Positions 1 through 11,500 of a stretch of DNA of 64,000 nucleotides are shown here, in pieces. The notes beneath the pieces are model-generated. The model was not told where the DNA came from, searched no databases, and saw nothing but the letters and a program-made list of their open reading frames with translations. Source of the DNA: Caenorhabditis elegans (taxonomy: Eukaryota > Nematoda > Chromadorea > Rhabditida > Rhabditidae); contig NC_003279.8 in the NCBI RefSeq assembly GCF_000002985.6, positions 5,146,001 to 5,210,000 on the forward strand, written 5' to 3'. The translations under genes were made by a program, and so were the position numbers. The stretch's first letter is position 1; each line of letters begins with the position of its first letter.

Positions 1-69
1 CTGGTTAAAACATGAAAAATTTAAAAGAAATACAATTTTATTCTAAAACTTCCTAAATTTATATTTCAG

Positions 70-3000
70 CATGTGCCAAATCGACGTTGAATTCTTTCCA
101 TTTGACCGTCAACAATGTGAAATGAAATTTGGATCATGGACATATGGAGGATTAGAAGTTGATCTACAACATAGAGACAAACATTTGGAAAAAGAAATTG
201 AAGAAGACGTTGAAGGTGTTGATGGCCCAACAAAAGAAATTGTATGGGTTGTTGATAGAGGAATTGATTTAAGTGATTATTATCCATCTGTCGAATGGGA
301 TATTTTAAATGTTCCCGGAAAAAGGCATTCCAAGCGGTGAGTTTTTTAACTGAAAAATAGAAAATGTCAGAAAACCTTAAAATTTTAAAACATGTGCCAT
401 ATTTTATCGCTCAGCTGACATCTCTATGACTTTTGGTTTTTCAAAAAAAAAGTCGCAGATTTTCTGAAGTGTGAAAGTTCCAGATTGTCACATAAGATTC
501 GCAAACTTCAAAAAAGTGATTACTTGGGTGTGCTAAAAATTTCTAGAATTTTTTTTGAAATTTTCACTGAAACCTTCTATAAAAGCAAAAAATTTAAAAA
601 TGTTTTTGAGAAAAAAATCAGAAGTTTTATAAAATTCCGACTTTTTCCATCATGAATTTTTATTTCAAACGCTTATTACTCATAGTTTCAGAAACGAAAA
701 CAGTTTCAAAAAACTGGTTTAAAAGAGTCATGAAAGTGAATAATAATCCATATTATAATATTAAAAAACATTTTGAAGGTGGATTTTCAAAAAAAATTTC
801 TAAATTTCTCAAAAAGCTCAAAATGTTCATTTTAAGCCTAAATGTTGACTGAAACTTTTCAGAAACTTTTTTAAAAAATCGAAATGTCCATAATTATTTT
901 TGGTCATGTAAAGAAAAAAAAGCGGGACTATTTTAACAGAATTGAATTGAGCCAAAAATCCACACTTTGTCTTCCCTAAGAAAAAACTGTGCTTGTGAAA
1001 TTTAATTTTGTAAAATTTGCGGTATGTGCTAGTTCCAGATGAAATTGTCCTAAATTTGCAGATACCCATGTTGCGAAAGTCCATTCATAGACATCACATA
1101 CGAGATTCATCTTCGAAGGAAAACGTTATTCTACACAGTAAATCTAATATTCCCTTCAGTTGGAATCAGTTTTCTCACGGCACTTGTATTCTATCTACCA
1201 TCGGATGGAGGTGAAAAAATCTCACTTTGTATTTCGATTCTTATCTCGTTGACTGTTTTCTTCCTTCTGCTCGTAGAGATTATTCCATCAACATCACTTG
1301 TGATTCCATTAATTGGAAAATATCTTCTATTTACAATGGTTCTTGTCACATTATCTGTGGTGGTTACTGTAGTTACATTGGTAAGTTTTTTTGTTGCTTT
1401 TTGAAAAAACAGATACAGTAAAGAATATGAAGCTCTTGAAAAATGATGCGGTAAAAAAAGGTTTTTGTCCCCCAGTAGCTGGCATTTTCAGAGAATTTGC
1501 GAAATGGAGTTCTACTTTTAATGCCTTTGAAAATTTTTCGAATTTTATTCAAAAATTCGAAAAATTAAATTCTCCTTTAAAAGTTTTCCCAATGCTTACA
1601 TGTTATTTTAATGTAAAATCAAAATAACTATACAACTTAAAAAATAAAATTTTCAGAATGTACATTATCGATCCCCAACAACACATACAATGCCAAAATG
1701 GATGAAGCGGTTATTCGTGGATTTTCTGCCAAAATATCTTCTCATGACACGACCGCAACCTCCTGGTCATCATAGCAAAGTAAATGTTTCTTTTTTGTTA
1801 AAAAAAGAAAGTTGGTTTAATTTCGGTAGAAGTAAAATTTGATCAACAAAAAATCGGAATTCCTGGATTCGATTAACAGATTTTGAATCAGTTTTTTTTT
1901 AAATTTAATACGGTTTTCACTTGAATTAATTTTCAGCCAAATCGGAAGTTCGACTCCCGTGCATCAACATTCAGTATTGGAGTGAATCATGTATTGGGAC
2001 AGAATTCTGAATTATTATCACCAGGACTCAATTCCAATAGGGAAGAGTCTTCATTTACTTTACCACGGTTAGTTTTTTGATGTAAAAAATGCGATCTTCA
2101 AAAGTTTCTAGAAAAAAATTGAAATATTCGCCAAAATCGACCCATTGTTGCTTGAAACTTTCTAAAAACAATTTTTCATTTTTTTTTCTCATTTGTTTCA
2201 ACTGAATCTTGTGTTTCTCAGTTGAAAATGTTACTGACTGCAGAGAATTGGTGGTGCAAAACTAATTTTCTCTATCTGAAATCCAAATTCTGTATTCAAT
2301 TTTTCAGCGACAACTCGCCAGTTCGATCTGCTGTCGAAAGTGTTGCCTATATAGCGGATCATTTGAAAAACGAGGAAGATGATAAACAGGTAAGTAAATA
2401 AATACGTGTTGACTATTTGAATTATTTATTAGATTCCTTGAGAAATTAGTATAGAGAAAACAGTATAGTGTGGTCGGAATAGACAATTGGAATTTGTCAC
2501 ATGGAGGGATTTTTGGATACATTACAGTTTGGTGCAAAAATTAAAAAATAAAATTGTAGGCCCACGATGAGTGGTATCCTTTCAGAGATTTTTCGGCCAA
2601 ATAATCAACAAAAATTTTATTTCAATTTTATAGTCTACTTATGTTTCAAATATCAAAATTCAAACACTGTAAGGAATCGAACATGAGATAATGTTATATT
2701 TTTCTCAAAAAGGGGCAAAAACTCAGTAATTGCCACTTTTTGACTGCCAATAAAAATTTTTCAGAATGTTTAACCTTTAAAATGCACTACAAGATTTACA
2801 AGTAAGGTCGTGTGACGTCACAGTTCTAAATTTCAGCTGTGCAAAGAATTCTTGAAAGTTGAATAAAACATCAATTTTCTAGAAAATGTTTTTTAAAGCA
2901 GCGATCTTTCATTGTTTGAACCGTTAGAACATTAACTAAACAAAACTAAAGCGGAAACTAAACACAAATTTTCAGGTAATCGAGGACTGGAAATACATAT

Positions 3001-3116
3001 CAGTCGTCATGGATCGAATATTTTTAATCACATTCACTTTTGCTTGTGCTTTTGGAACCGTTGTGATTATTGCACGTGCACCGTCCATTTACGATAACAC
3101 GCCGGCTCTTGCTTAG
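70..3116 (+). CDS. unc-63: Nicotinic acetylcholine receptor alpha subunit UNC-63 (3' part; 5' exons lie before the window)
   Basis: Six exons are visible: 70-336, 1062-1380, 1657-1779, 1937-2067, 2308-2389 and 2976-3116 (TAG). They encode the last ~353 residues, so roughly 150 N-terminal residues are missing. The first exon carries the complete Cys-loop (two Cys separated by 13 residues, with FPFD inside). Exon 2 opens with the vicinal cysteines YPCC that mark alpha subunits, then runs through TM1, the GEK selectivity segment, TM2 ([20 protein letters not shown]) and TM3. The M3-M4 cytoplasmic loop is short and TM4 lies in the last exon. UNC-63 is known as an alpha subunit of the levamisole-sensitive body-wall muscle receptor, with UNC-38, UNC-29, LEV-1 and LEV-8. 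The family call is certain. The choice of UNC-63 over other alpha subunits rests mainly on the neighbouring genes. Confidence 0.88.
2811..2822. promoter_or_regulatory. Perfect 12-bp CRE-type palindrome in an unc-63 intron
   Basis: TGTGACGTCACA in intron 5 of unc-63 contains a full TGACGTCA cAMP-response element. No function is shown. The same octamer also occurs inside coding exons of trf-2 and hcp-6, so chance occurrence is plausible. Confidence 0.3.
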
Positions 3117-3486
3117 ATTTTTTTAAAAGTTTTTTTTGAAAATAAGAAAAGGATTTTGGAAAAAGTATAGTTCAAAAGTTTTCCCAAAATTTTATTTTTT
3201 TTTCAAAAATATTCAATTTTAGGAACTCATTTGTTGCATCAATCAGTTTTACATTCCATATTTAAAAAAAACGGCTTCTCCCGGAGTACACAAGCTGCGT
3301 AAATCGACACACGAACGTGTCAAAAGGGATTGTAACGCAAAACTCCCATCAGTGACAGTCCGTATTTGAAAGTGGAGTAACAAGAATTAGCATTCAGCTT
3401 TAAAAGACTTAAAATATTTTGAAATTCAAAAATACCACGTGGTATTTTTTTCTAACAAGCGCGCAACTTTCACCCTGTTTTGCTGA
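3117..3486. other. unc-63 3' flank
   Basis: A/T-rich 3'UTR and flank. At about 3286-3320 there is a GCGTAAATCGACACA segment that recurs at 38505-38525, inside slx-1 intron 2, and in part near 40545. It marks a dispersed repeat. No gene is visible. Confidence 0.5.
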
Positions 3487-3910
3487 CTAGGGAACGGCCA
3501 AAACCCAGAGTGGCCTTTTGGGTCGACTCGTATGTCATTCGAAAGCTGAGATTATCAGGAGTAAGAATACCATTTCAGTTTTTGCGGGAGACTTCTGGAA
3601 ATCCGGTAGCTTACGTCTGAAATTCCGACAAAATTGGCTTTGTTTTGTAACCTGCTCAAATGGTGTTAAAAAAGCATCAACCGGTGGCCTAAGTTTCTAA
3701 CCTCTCAATCACCGGTTGATGCTTTTTTAACACCATTTGAGCAGGTTACAAAACAAAGCCAATTTTGTCGGAATTTCAGACGTAAATTACCGGATTTCCA
3801 GAAGTCTCCCGCAAAAACTGAAATGGTATTCTTACTCCTGATAATCTCAGCTTTCGAATGACAATACGACTCCACCCAAAAGGCCACTCTGGGTTTTGGC
3901 CGTTCCCTAG
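3487..3910. repeat. Near-perfect 2 x 200-bp inverted repeat (foldback)
   Basis: The left arm (3487-3686) and right arm (3710-3910) are almost exact reverse complements, separated by only 23 bp. Arm ends read CTAGGGAACGGCC and GGCCGTTCCCTAG. The only clear differences are a few bases near 3520-3535. A transcript would form a hairpin of about 200 bp. Short open frames inside are mirror images of each other and are not genes. It resembles the palindromic non-autonomous DNA elements common in C. elegans. Confidence 0.9.
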
Positions 3911-4030
3911 TGAGACAAGATCTGCAAATCGAACTCCGTCTGATTGGTTGAAGTTTCGGCAGAGCAAAACACTGATTGGTCTTGCAGTTCTCATTTTGGA
4001 AGAAATTCAAACAGAACAGAAAGACCAAAA
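3911..4030. repeat. Degenerate repeat related to the element at 11220-11315
   Basis: Directly right of the foldback lies sequence with TCTGATTGGTTGAAG and GATTGGTCTTGCAGTTCTC. It matches pieces of the inverted repeat in trf-2 intron 4 (TGATTGGTCTAGCAGTT, CCAATCAGACGAAG). I read it as an older copy of the same family. Confidence 0.5.
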
Positions 4031-4309
4031 TTGAAAAATCAAGTTTTAAAAAATTAGATTTTACTTCTTTCCCTTGTATTTCTAAATTTCAGACTATTTT
4101 TGGTATTTTGAATCAAAATTCTCCAAACTCAATTTTTAAATACTTAGACTTCGTGTACATTTTCTTTCCGAATTTCTTTCAATTCATTTTTTACTTCCAA
4201 AAACCAAACCCTTATTTTCTCATCACGTGTTCTGCCATTTTGCCTCTTCCCCTCCCATCCCAACGACTTAATGCTCCAATTTTAGTCCCCGTTTCATTTT
4301 TTTTTTAAT

Positions 4310-4425
4310 TTTTCATCTCAAATGCATTGTGTCTTTTTTTCTCTCAACATTCGATTTGCCTCGGATTTTTTTTAAATTTCTAGAATTTTCGTTTTTTTTG
4401 CAATTGCTATGGAGTTTTTATGGTA
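4310..4425. repeat. Left copy of ~110-bp direct repeat flanking the tandem arrays
   Basis: Segments CTCTCAACA, TTTCTAGAATTTTC and GCAATTGCTATGGAGTTTT occur in the same order here and at about 7938-8046, on the far side of both tandem arrays. The arrays therefore lie between imperfect direct repeats. Confidence 0.7.
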
Positions 4426-6584
4426 TACGGAAGTATTTTTTTTTAAATTGATAAAAATATATAAAAGCTGAATTTTTCAAAAATTCAAAAGTATGGGAAA
4501 ATCATATGGAGTCATTCTTTTTTATTTCATAAAACTCTTCAGCATAGTCAAAAATACCAGAAGATGCCAATCAAAGTATAATAGCTTGTACGGAAGTATT
4601 TTTTTTTAATTGATAAAAATATATAAAAGCTGAATTTTTCAAAAATTCAAAAGTATTGGAAAATCATATGGAGTCATTCTTTTTCATTTCATAAAACTCT
4701 TCAGCATAGTCAAAAATACCAGAAGATGCCAATCAAAGTATAATAGCTTGTACGGAAGTATTTTTTTTTTAATTGATAAAAATATATAAAAGCTGAATTT
4801 TTCAAAAATTCAAAAGTATGGGAAAATCATATGGAGTCATTCTTTTTTATTTCATAAAACTCTTCAGCATAGTCAAAAATACCAGAAGATGCCAATCAAA
4901 GTATAATAGCTTGTACGGAAGTATTTTTTTTTAAGTTGATAAAAATATATAAAAGCTGAATTTTTCAAAAATTCAAAAGTATGGGAAAATCAAATGGAGT
5001 CATTCTTTTTTATTTTATAAAACTCTTCAGCATAGTCAAAAATACCAGAAGATGCCAATCAAAGTATAATAGCTTGTACGGAAGTATTTTTTTTTTAATT
5101 GATAAAAATATATAAAAGCTGAATTTTTCAAAAATTCAAAAGTATTGGAAAATCATATGGAGTCATTCTTTTTTATTTCATAAAACTCTTCAGCATAGTC
5201 AAAAATACCAGAAGATGCCAATCAAAGTATATTAGCTTGTACGGAAGTATTTTTTTTTAAATTGATAAAAATATATAAAAGCTGAATTTTTCAAAAATTC
5301 AAAAGTATGGGAAAATCAAATGGAGTCATTCTTTTTTATTTTATAAAACTCTTCAGCATAGTCAAAAATACCAGAAGATGCCAATCAAAGTATAATAGCT
5401 TGTACGGAAGTATTTTTTTTTTAATTGATAAAAATATATAAAAGCTGAATTTTTCAAAAATTCAAAAGTATTGGAAAATCATATGGAGTCATTCTTTTTT
5501 ATTTCATAAAACTCTTCAGCATAGTCAAAAATACCAGAAGATGCCAATCAAAGTATATTAGCTTGTACGGAAGTATTTTTTTTTAAATTGATAAAAATAT
5601 ATAAAAGCTGAATTTTTCAAAAATTCAAAAGTATGGGAAAATCAAATGGAGTCATTCTTTTTTATTTTATAAAACTCTTCAGCATAGTCAAAAATACCAG
5701 AAGATGCCAATCAAAGTATAATAGCTTGTACGGAAGTATTTTTTTTTTAATTGATAAAAATATATAAAAGCTGAATTTTTCAAAAATTCAAAAGTATTGG
5801 AAAATCATATGGAGTCATTCTTTTTTATTTCATAAAACTCTTCAGCATAGTCAAAAATACCAGAAGATGCCAATCAAAGTATATTAGCTTGTACGGAAGT
5901 ATTTTTTTTTAAATTGATAAAAATATATAAAAGCTGAATTTTTCAAAAATTCAAAAGTATGGGAAAATCAAATGGAGTCATTCTTTTTTATTTTATAAAA
6001 CTCTTCAGCATAGTCAAAAATACCAGAAGATGCCAATCAAAGTATAATAGCTTGTACGGAAGTATTTTTTTTTTAATTGATAAAAATATATAAAAGCTGA
6101 ATTTTTCAAAAATTCAAAAGTATTGGAAAATCATATGGAGTCATTCTTTTTTATTTCATAAAACTCTTCAGCATAGTCAAAAATACCAGAAGATGCCAAT
6201 CAAAGTATAATAGCTTGTACGGAAGTATTTTTTTTTTAATTGATAAAAATATATAAAAGCTGAATTTTTCAAAAATTCAAAAGTATGGGAAAATCAAATG
6301 GAGTCATTCTTTTTTATTTCATAAAACTCTTCAGCATAGTCAAAAATACCAGAAGATGCCAATCAAAGTATAATAGCTTGTACGGAAGTATTTTTTTTTA
6401 ATTGATAAAAATATATAAAAGCTGAATTTTTCAAAAATTCAAAAGTATGGGAAAATCAAATGGAGTCATTCTTTTTTATTTCATAAAACTCTTCAGCATA
6501 GTCAAAAATACCAGAAGATGCCAATCAAAGTATAATAGCTTGTACGGAAGTATTTTTTTTTAATTGATAAAAGTATATAAAAGC
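4426..6584 (+). repeat. 163-bp tandem (satellite-like) array, 13 full units plus a partial
   Basis: The unit starts TACGGAAGTATTTTTTTT and contains the palindrome GAATTTTTCAAAAATTC. Successive starts are at 4426, 4589, 4751, 4913, 5077, 5240, 5403, 5566, 5729, 5892, 6055, 6218, 6381 and 6543. The last unit breaks off at about 6584. Identity between units is very high; they differ at a few diagnostic positions (ATGGG/ATTGG, CATATGG/CAAATGG, TATAAT/TATATT). There are no coding frames. Confidence 0.96.
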
Positions 6585-7918
6585 AAGGATTTCCCATTAT
6601 GTCAATACATTGTAAGGATTTCCCACTATGTCAATACATTGTAAGGATTTCCCACTTTGTCAATACATTGTAAGGATTTCCCATTATGTCAATACATTGT
6701 AAGGATTTCCCACTATGTCAATACATTGTAAGGATTTCCCACTTTGTCAATACATTGTAAGGATTTCCCACTATGTCAATACATTGTAAGGATTTCCCAC
6801 TTTGTCAATACATTGTAAGGATTTCCCACTATGTCAATACATTGTAAGGATTTCCCACTATGTCAATACATTGTAAGGATTTCCCATTATGTCAATACAT
6901 TGTAAGGATTTCCCACTTTGTCAATACATTGTAAGGATTTCCCACTATGTCAATACATTGTAAGGATTTCCCACTTTGTCAATACATTGTAAGGATTTCC
7001 CACTTTGTCAATACATTGTAAGGATTTCCCATTATGTCAATACATTGTAAGGATTTCCCATTATGTCAATACATTGTAAGGATTTCCCACTATGTCAATA
7101 CTTTGTAAGGATTTCCCATTATGTCAATACATTGTAAGGATTTCCCACTATGTCAATACATTGTAAGGATTTCCCATTATGTCAATACATTGTAAGGATT
7201 TCCCACTATGTCAATACTTTGTAAGGATTTCCCATTATGTCAATACATTGTAAGGATTTCCCACTATGTCAATACTTTGTAAGGATTTCCCATTATGTCA
7301 ATACATTGTAAGGATTTCCCACTATGTCAATACATTGTAAGGATTTCCCATTATGTCAATACATTGTAAGGATTTCCCATTATGTCAATACATTGTAAGG
7401 ATTTCCCATTATGTCAATACATTGTAAGGATTTCCCACTATGTCAATACATTGTAAGGATTTCCCATTATGTCAATACATTGTAAGGATTTCCCATTATG
7501 TCAATACATTGTAAGGATTTCCCATTATGTCAATACATTGTAAGGATTTCCCATTATGTCAATACATTGTAAGGATTTCCCACTTTGTCAATACATTGTA
7601 AGGATTTCCCATTATGTCAATACATTGTAAGGATTTCCCATTATGTCAATACATTGTAAGGATTTCCCATTATGTCAATACATTGTAAGGATTTCCCATT
7701 ATGTCAATACATTGTAAGGATTTCCCACTATGTCAATACATTGTAAGGATTTCCCACTTGGTCAATACATTGTAAGGATTTCCCACTATGTCAATACATT
7801 GTAAGGATTTCCCACTATGTCAATACATTGTAAGGATTTCCCACTATGTCAATACATTGTAAGGATTTCCCACTATGTCAATACATTGTAAGGATTTCCC
7901 ACTATGTCAATACATTGT
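6585..7918 (+). repeat. 29-bp minisatellite, 46 contiguous copies
   Basis: The unit is AAGGATTTCCCA(T/C)T(A/T)TG followed by TCAATACATTGT. It repeats with a strict 29-bp period from 6585 to 7918, exactly 46 periods. Three main variants (CATTATG, CACTATG, CACTTTG) plus a rarer TACTTTG form are interspersed. The array abuts the 163-bp satellite with no spacer. Units are contiguous, so this is not a CRISPR-like array, and the 29-bp period shifts frame so there is no long ORF. Confidence 0.97.
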
Positions 7919-8528
7919 AAGGACTTCCCTTTCTTTTTTTTTCATTTAAAATTCATGATATTTGTGTCTCTTCCTCTCAACACGTTTTTTTTTTCAATTT
8001 CTAGAATTTTCCTTGGTTGCAATTGCTATGGAGTTTTAATGGTATCCAGGGAGAATTTCGACAGCCATGGTTTCAGAAAAAGAATTTTTTGGATTCGGCA
8101 AATATTTTCACTTTAGCTTTTCAAACATATTTTTATTTTTTATATGCAGCCACAAAAAATGCTGAAATTTCTGTTAATTTCAAAAAATGATGAGTAGGTA
8201 TTTGTCATCTGCCAAATTTTTTCCAATTTCATTAAACCAATTTTCGACAATTTTTGTTCTAAATAACGAGTATAGAGAAATGTAAAAATTTAACCGTTTA
8301 TAAAACGTTACCGTAGTTTTTTCTATAACATTAAAAAATTGTATTTGACAATTTCCAAAACCGCTGGAAGATTTTCTAAAAGTTTCTTAAAATGTTGCAC
8401 AATCTTTCTAGGTAGTACTCTCTCTCTTTCTCTCTCTCTCCTTTTTAGCCTGGTTCTTCCCTTTCTTTGCTCGAAAAAATTTGATTCGAAAAGCAACTTA
8501 TTTTCAAAAATCCAGGTAATTTTTCAAA
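7919..8528. other. Right copy of the flanking direct repeat and trf-2 upstream region
   Basis: 7938-8046 repeats the sequence left of the arrays. 8047-8528 holds the trf-2 upstream region, with a pyrimidine-rich CT microsatellite at about 8417-8441. No independent gene is visible; short frames here lack support. Confidence 0.6.
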
Positions 8529-11500
8529 ATGGAAACACCAATTATGCAAGAAGGGGTGGAAAAAGAAATAACTCCAAGACCAATAATGGTTCAACCAATG
8601 GGAGGGATGAAGCCAATCAAATCCGCTTCTAATCCCCCAACTCCATTGGATAGTCCTTTTATGGCTGGAGCTATCAATCGTCCAAGTAAGATTTATATTA
8701 ACCAATAAAATTATTTAAAAATGTTGATCCTATCGCCTGAAAATGTAGCCTAAATACTATACTACGCGAAATAACCGGCTCAATAGGGAATAATTTAAAT
8801 ATTTTTCCAGATTATTCCTAAAATGCTGGCAAAATTGGAGTTGTTAGCTAAATTAACCTTCATTCTTTTGATTCTATTAGATTTTAAAAATATTTGAAAA
8901 AATGCGTACTCTTATAAGACTTAATAAAAAGCGGCAAAATTTTCCAGGAACTTCAACTCGATCTGTGGGCGTTTCAATTCCAATCCACGTGGAAGGCGAG
9001 GAGCCAACTGCTCCTAAATCCATTGTGCCGGATAATTGGATTGATTGTCCGTTTAAAGAACATGGATGTCATAAAAAAGGCGAAAACTCTGAAGTTAAAA
9101 GACACGTGAGAGATGATAGGTATGTTCTGTATTCAGGATAGGCCATTGAGCTTGAAAACTCGTGTGCCTTGAATTTAAAGTGAAATAGCGCTTATGAGGA
9201 TTTTGTCAAGCGGTGAAAATAATTAAATAAACGAAACACCTTAAATATTTTAGAATTATAAAATTTTTAGGCGAAAATTTTGGACGAATTGCCAAATTTC
9301 CAAAAAAAAAACTCGCAGTTTTGAGATATTTAGAGAATTCCGGCCTAATGCCAATTTATAGAATTAGATACCGTATTTCTTCTATTAGTATGGCCTCCCT
9401 ATTAGACTTGCACTCCCTATTAGTATTGCCCCTCGGAGACCTTCCGAAAATTAGTATGACACTCCCTATTAGTCTTGCACTCCCTGTTAGTATTGCAAGC
9501 GAGAAGACCATCGAAAAATAGTATTGCAGCCATATTAATATAAGAAATACGGTAATAGGAATTTCATTTAAAACCCATAGATTTTTTGTTAGGAGATGTA
9601 CACTAAAATTAGTAATGTGATGCATGTTAAAGCAAAAAAAAATGCTCAAAATTTCCAGAAATCTCCATTTGGTTCTTTTGTGCCAGTCACTCAATCCAAT
9701 TCGTACCAAAATCAACATCCAACAATCTGCCTATGTTGATAAATACGTGGGAATGCTTCAATACATGAGCATTGCAGAATCGGCATTCGAGAAATATGGA
9801 AGCCAACATACATTCCGTATTCCAAAAATTGGATTGACTGTCGTAAAAGCGACAAAGAACAAATCTCATCGATCGATTTATAGTCAACCATTTTATTCTC
9901 ATGGTTATGGGTATAAAATGATGGCTGTTGCTGCACCATATGGTGATGGACTCGGTTTGTTCACAATTATTTCAGCGGAGCAACTACCGTATTTCCTCTA
10001 TTAGTCTTGCATGCAAGGTTGCAAGACTAATTTTAGAAGATCCAATAGCTTTGTAAAATGGACCGTTTATTGTCAAAAACTTGACTTGAAACAGTCTAAA
10101 TCATAAAAAAATACATACTTTTCTATTATTTTATCCATTATTTGAACAATTTAAAATTTAATTTGGCAAAAAAATGGCGAAATTGTTGAAGTTTTCATAA
10201 AATACTGCTGGCCTGGCAGGAAGAGGGGAGACTATTAGGAACTTCAATACTAATAGAAGCTGCAAGACTAATTTTCGATTGGTCCGTGGGGATGCAATAC
10301 TAATAGAGTAAATACGGTATATTTTTCGTCATTCTTAGGCCCATTTATTCCAAAAGCTTTTTTGTAGATTAAAAAAAAAAGTACGGTATTCCGGTGGATT
10401 CTTTGCCGTTTGAGCAGAGTAACCGTAAATATAGAGCTAGTAGAAAATAAGTAAAAATAAATGCTGTATTGTTCTAAATTTTGTTCAAGAAACCCACTTT
10501 GTACTATGAATTTGACATTTATAAATTGCAAGGCTTTTTGTTCGAAAAAAAAAAATTTACAAGTATGTATGTTACTAAATATTCACCAAAACTTTCACTA
10601 GATTTAAATCAAACAATTGTTTATCTACAAAAATTTGGAGATTTTAATTTTTTGGACTATTATCGGTTTTTCGTAAGTGTCCGTAGTGGAAAAACATTTT
10701 GGAAACTTTTTCATTTTTATTTTTTCGGAAAAGTCTTACTTTTTTAATACTACCTAAGATTTTAGAAAACTGTTTTACCTTCAATTTACAAATGTTTAGC
10801 ACTTAAAATCCCAAAGATCGTTGCGGGACCCAGCCTGTGCCTTTAAAGTCACCTCTCACACGTTTTGAAAATAGTTATCGAATTTCCAGCATTTCGCGAG
10901 TATTTCTCTGTGTTTGTTTGTCTCATGAAAGGCGAATGGGATGATATTCTCGAGTGGCCATTTCGTTGTGACGTCACGTTTTCGATTCTTTCGGATGACA
11001 AGAAGGAATTGTGTATGTTTAAAGTGAAAATCAATATGTAAAAATTTTAAAAAATAATTTAGCTTCAAAATACACAACATTGACTGAATTCGGAAAACCC
11101 TGGATGGAAAATCGAAGATGAACAGAGAAAGAATGAAAAATCCAATTTTAAAACGAGTTTCTGTTAAAATTTTAACTATATGTGGATAGTTAAAAATTGT
11201 TTGAATTTCTTCCAAAATGTGAACTGCACGACCAATCAGCAATTCGCTCCGCCCATTTTCCAGCCAATCAGACGAAGTGGGCGGAGTTCGAAGATGCTGA
11301 TTGGTCTAGCAGTTATTAACAGAATAGCCAAAATTGAAAAGTATAGTTTTAAAAATGGGATTTTTCGTTTTTCCTTTGTAGCATTACGAATTTCTGGATT
11401 TCCGACAATTAAGGGTATTTTATTTTAAAGCAAAAACCCCATTCTACCTCGAAAGAAATAAAATGAAAAATACGAAAATTACAGTGACAAAGACAATCTA

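Noticed and set aside
3518..4028. Open frames of 60-110 codons on both strands
   Set aside because: They are mirror images produced by the inverted repeat and match no protein pattern.
6585..7918. CRISPR-like repeat array
   Set aside because: Repeats are contiguous with no spacers and the genome is eukaryotic; it is a minisatellite.
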